This document shows, piece after piece, positions 62,514 through 64,000 of a DNA stretch of 64,000 bases. Below the pieces are notes generated by a model. The model ran no database searches, was not told where the DNA came from, and saw only the letters and a program-made list of their open reading frames with translations. Position numbers and translations under genes: made by a program. Each line of letters begins with the position of its first letter. The first letter of the stretch is position 1. Origin of the DNA: Streptomyces rubellomurinus (GTDB lineage Bacteria; Actinomycetota; Actinomycetes; Streptomycetales; Streptomycetaceae); assembly GCF_000961885.1 (NCBI RefSeq), contig NZ_JZKH01000001.1, forward strand, positions 124,001 through 188,000. Direction: 5' to 3'.

Positions 62514-63353
62514 ATGCACCTCGCCCTTCACCCGGGAGCGAACCGGGAGAACGTCCTTCAAGCGCTGCGAGACGTGGAGACGGAGGTGAGCAACCTCTAC
62601 ACCGGCTCCCCGCTGGGCGCAGGCGAGCTCGTACTGGCGTACCTGGAGTGGGCAAACAACGCGGTCGAGCGGCTGACCAGCCAGCTGAGCGAGCGGGAGA
62701 TCGAGCGCCTCGTCTTCACCCGCCGCTACGAGCACCTGCTCGCCGGAGCCGCCGACTTCGGCTCGGGCTCCATGGAGAGGTTCACCAACAGCCTCGTCCG
62801 GCTGGAGTTGCGGCAGCGGCAGACCGCGTTCGAGGAAGCCGTACGCAGGCTTCAAGAGGCCATCAACCGAGGGCCTCAGGCGGCCCTGACAGTGGTGTTC
62901 GACACCAGCATGTTCATCGAGCACCCGCAGGAGCTTGAGTACATCGACTGGGCCGCTCTGGTGGGTGCGGAGTTCGGCACCGTTCACCTCATGGTACCCA
63001 TCGTCGTCATCGATGAGCTGGACCGCCTCAAGGAGTCCACGAACAAGCACGTGCGCCATCGGGCTCGTCGCGCCCTGAAGGTGATCGACGGCCTCTTCCC
63101 GAAGGGGGATCGGTGCTACACGATCCTCCGGAAGGGCGACGGTGGGCCCGGCGTGGCCGCTGAGATCCTGTTCGACCCGCCGGCGCACACTCGCTTGCCG
63201 ATCGCCGACGACGAGATCGTGGACCGGGCGCTGGCCGTGAGCCCGGTCGTCGGCGGCCGGATGAAGCTGTTCACCTACGACGTCGGCCAGTCGAGCCGAG
63301 CGAGGCACGCCGGGCTCGACGTCGAGAAGCTGAGCACGCCGGAGGACGCGTAG
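62514..63353 (+). CDS. PIN-domain protein, 279 aa
   Basis: The N-terminal 130 residues are helical (LALHPGANRENVLQALRDVE, AYLEWANNAVERLTSQLSE). The C-terminal part is a PIN-type ribonuclease: first acidic residue in TVVFDTSMFIEH, middle acids in IVVIDELDRLKES, and later acids in IADDEIVDRALA and KLFTYDVGQ. The pattern resembles the PIN_4 group (PhoH-associated PIN). It may degrade RNA as part of a toxin or repair system. The ATG is at 62514, immediately after the recombinase remnant. No antitoxin-like gene is adjacent. Confidence 0.7.
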   Translation: MHLALHPGANRENVLQALRDVETEVSNLYTGSPLGAGELVLAYLEWANNAVERLTSQLSEREIERLVFTRRYEHLLAGAADFGSGSMERFTNSLVRLELRQRQTAFEEAVRRLQEAINRGPQAALTVVFDTSMFIEHPQELEYIDWAALVGAEFGTVHLMVPIVVIDELDRLKESTNKHVRHRARRALKVIDGLFPKGDRCYTILRKGDGGPGVAAEILFDPPAHTRLPIADDEIVDRALAVSPVVGGRMKLFTYDVGQSSRARHAGLDVEKLSTPEDA

Positions 63354-63724
63354 AGACGCGGTCTCGCGGTCTGTGTCATCCTGTGCAGCCCAACCAGGCG
63401 AGAGGGCGCACAGGGATGACGGCCCTTGAGATGACCAGCCACGACCATGTGAGCCACTCGCCCCGGGCGGATGGCACGTTCGCGACCGAGCTGACAGCGC
63501 AGGGGGCATCGGCTGGCCGGCGCCGTAGGGCAGCACGGGCAGGCGATGACCGAGCCGGAACACAGTGCGCTGCGACTGACAGTGTGTCCCATGTGGTGGT
63601 CGGGTCGCTGAATCGGTCATGGGGAGTGGCGGGTGGGGCTGGATCCTTCCTGACGGCTTGTGGGGTCTGGTGGTGCTGGTGCTGCCAGCGGCCTGGGTGC
63701 GGCCGCAGGGCGGTGGGACGGCGC
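63354..63724. other. Gene-free stretch near the right end
   Basis: 371 bp between the PIN gene and the last minus-strand gene, which converge. Short open frames on both strands have no recognisable similarity. A short hairpin-like CGCGTAGAGACGCG follows the PIN stop codon. Confidence 0.4.
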
Positions 63725-64000
63725 TCAGCCGCCCTGGACGAGGCCGTCAACAGCCGTGGGGCCGCCTCCGGGAACGTAGCGGGGCCGCCCACCGGCACCC
63801 ATGACGTGGAACGGCTTCCCGCGGTCATCGACGACCGTGGTGCCCGGCTCGCCCTGCTTCACCCAGTCCAGCTCGATCGTGAACCAGCACTCGTCCGACG
63901 TGTCGGAGATGTTGAGGACGAACACCTCCGGGTCCGCCGCTTCGATCCGGAACGGGAACTGCGTGAGGGGCTTCGTCCCCTGGACGGCTATGACCTTTGG
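63725..64000 (-). CDS. Hypothetical protein, incomplete at window edge
   Basis: The C-terminal 91 residues of a protein whose start lies beyond the window. The frame is open to the last base and reads KVIAVQGTKPLTQFPFRIEA, PEVFVLNISDTSDECWFTIE, and ends in GGRPRYVPGGG with a Gly-rich tail. The beta-rich pattern with alternate aromatics suggests a small beta-sandwich, perhaps an effector or sensor domain. No family recognised. Confidence 0.6.
   Translation of the reverse strand, partial: PKVIAVQGTKPLTQFPFRIEAADPEVFVLNISDTSDECWFTIELDWVKQGEPGTTVVDDRGKPFHVMGAGGRPRYVPGGGPTAVDGLVQGG

Noticed and set aside
1..64000. CRISPR arrays, tRNA or rRNA genes
   Set aside because: No regularly spaced direct repeats, cloverleaf-like blocks or ribosomal RNA sequence were noticed. 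A covariance-model search would be needed to exclude a tRNA fully.

Overview
The window is high-GC DNA with strong G/C bias at third codon positions, frequent GTG/TTG starts and gene families typical of Streptomycetaceae: Scr1-type XRE regulators with DUF5753, DUF397 and DUF6879 partners, TipAS-like MerR proteins, WXG100 proteins, and biotin genes of actinobacterial type. Streptomyces or Kitasatospora is the most likely source. I found no rRNA, tRNA or CRISPR array.

Region 1 (0-13.8 kb) is core-like. bioF (minus strand) is separated from bioB-bioA-bioD (plus strand) by a WXG100/ESX-like secretion-substrate module and a DEAD/DEAH helicase of the DUF3516 type. The four bio genes together supply the pimeloyl-CoA/ACP-to-biotin steps. 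A perfect 18-bp inverted repeat ends the helicase gene. BioB carries a Cys/Gly/Ser-rich C-terminal tail built partly from a tandem repeat.

Region 2 (13.8-20.7 kb) is a patchwork of accessory genes: small proteins, an Scr1-type regulator followed by a DUF397 remnant, a methyltransferase, a DUF6879 pair, a class II aminoacyl-tRNA synthetase-like protein, a Nudix hydrolase and a MerR regulator. It contains a 29-nt palindrome present twice (13771 and 19263), a 48-bp direct repeat (19188 and 20387), and gene fragments, all signs of recombination.

Region 3 (20.7-40.5 kb) is ordinary chromosome: two TetR regulators with palindromic operators, hydrolases, a DJ-1 family protein with a Tat signal, zapE, an XRE/cupin regulator divergent from an aminopeptidase P, paaK with a divergent adenylation/methyltransferase-like gene, ROK and GntR/UTRA regulators, and exonuclease III.

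Region 4 (40.5-62.4 kb) looks like an anti-phage defence island. In order it holds (a) a 1806-aa wHTH / nuclease-like / STAND NTPase protein with a palindrome just before its start; (b) a translationally coupled serine hydrolase and caspase-STAND-WD40 protein; (c) a DUF3223/DCL protein; (d) a 1786-aa sacsin-like GHKL ATPase ending in a DUF3883 PD-(D/E)xK-like domain, lying downstream of (e) an AbiJ-NTD3/DUF4263 (Shedu) nuclease. The d-e pair is bracketed by two same-strand remnants of a serine recombinase C-terminus, suggesting mobilisation as one cassette. A PIN-domain gene and an incomplete gene end the window. The best candidates for undescribed systems are (a), (b) and the (d)+(e) pair.
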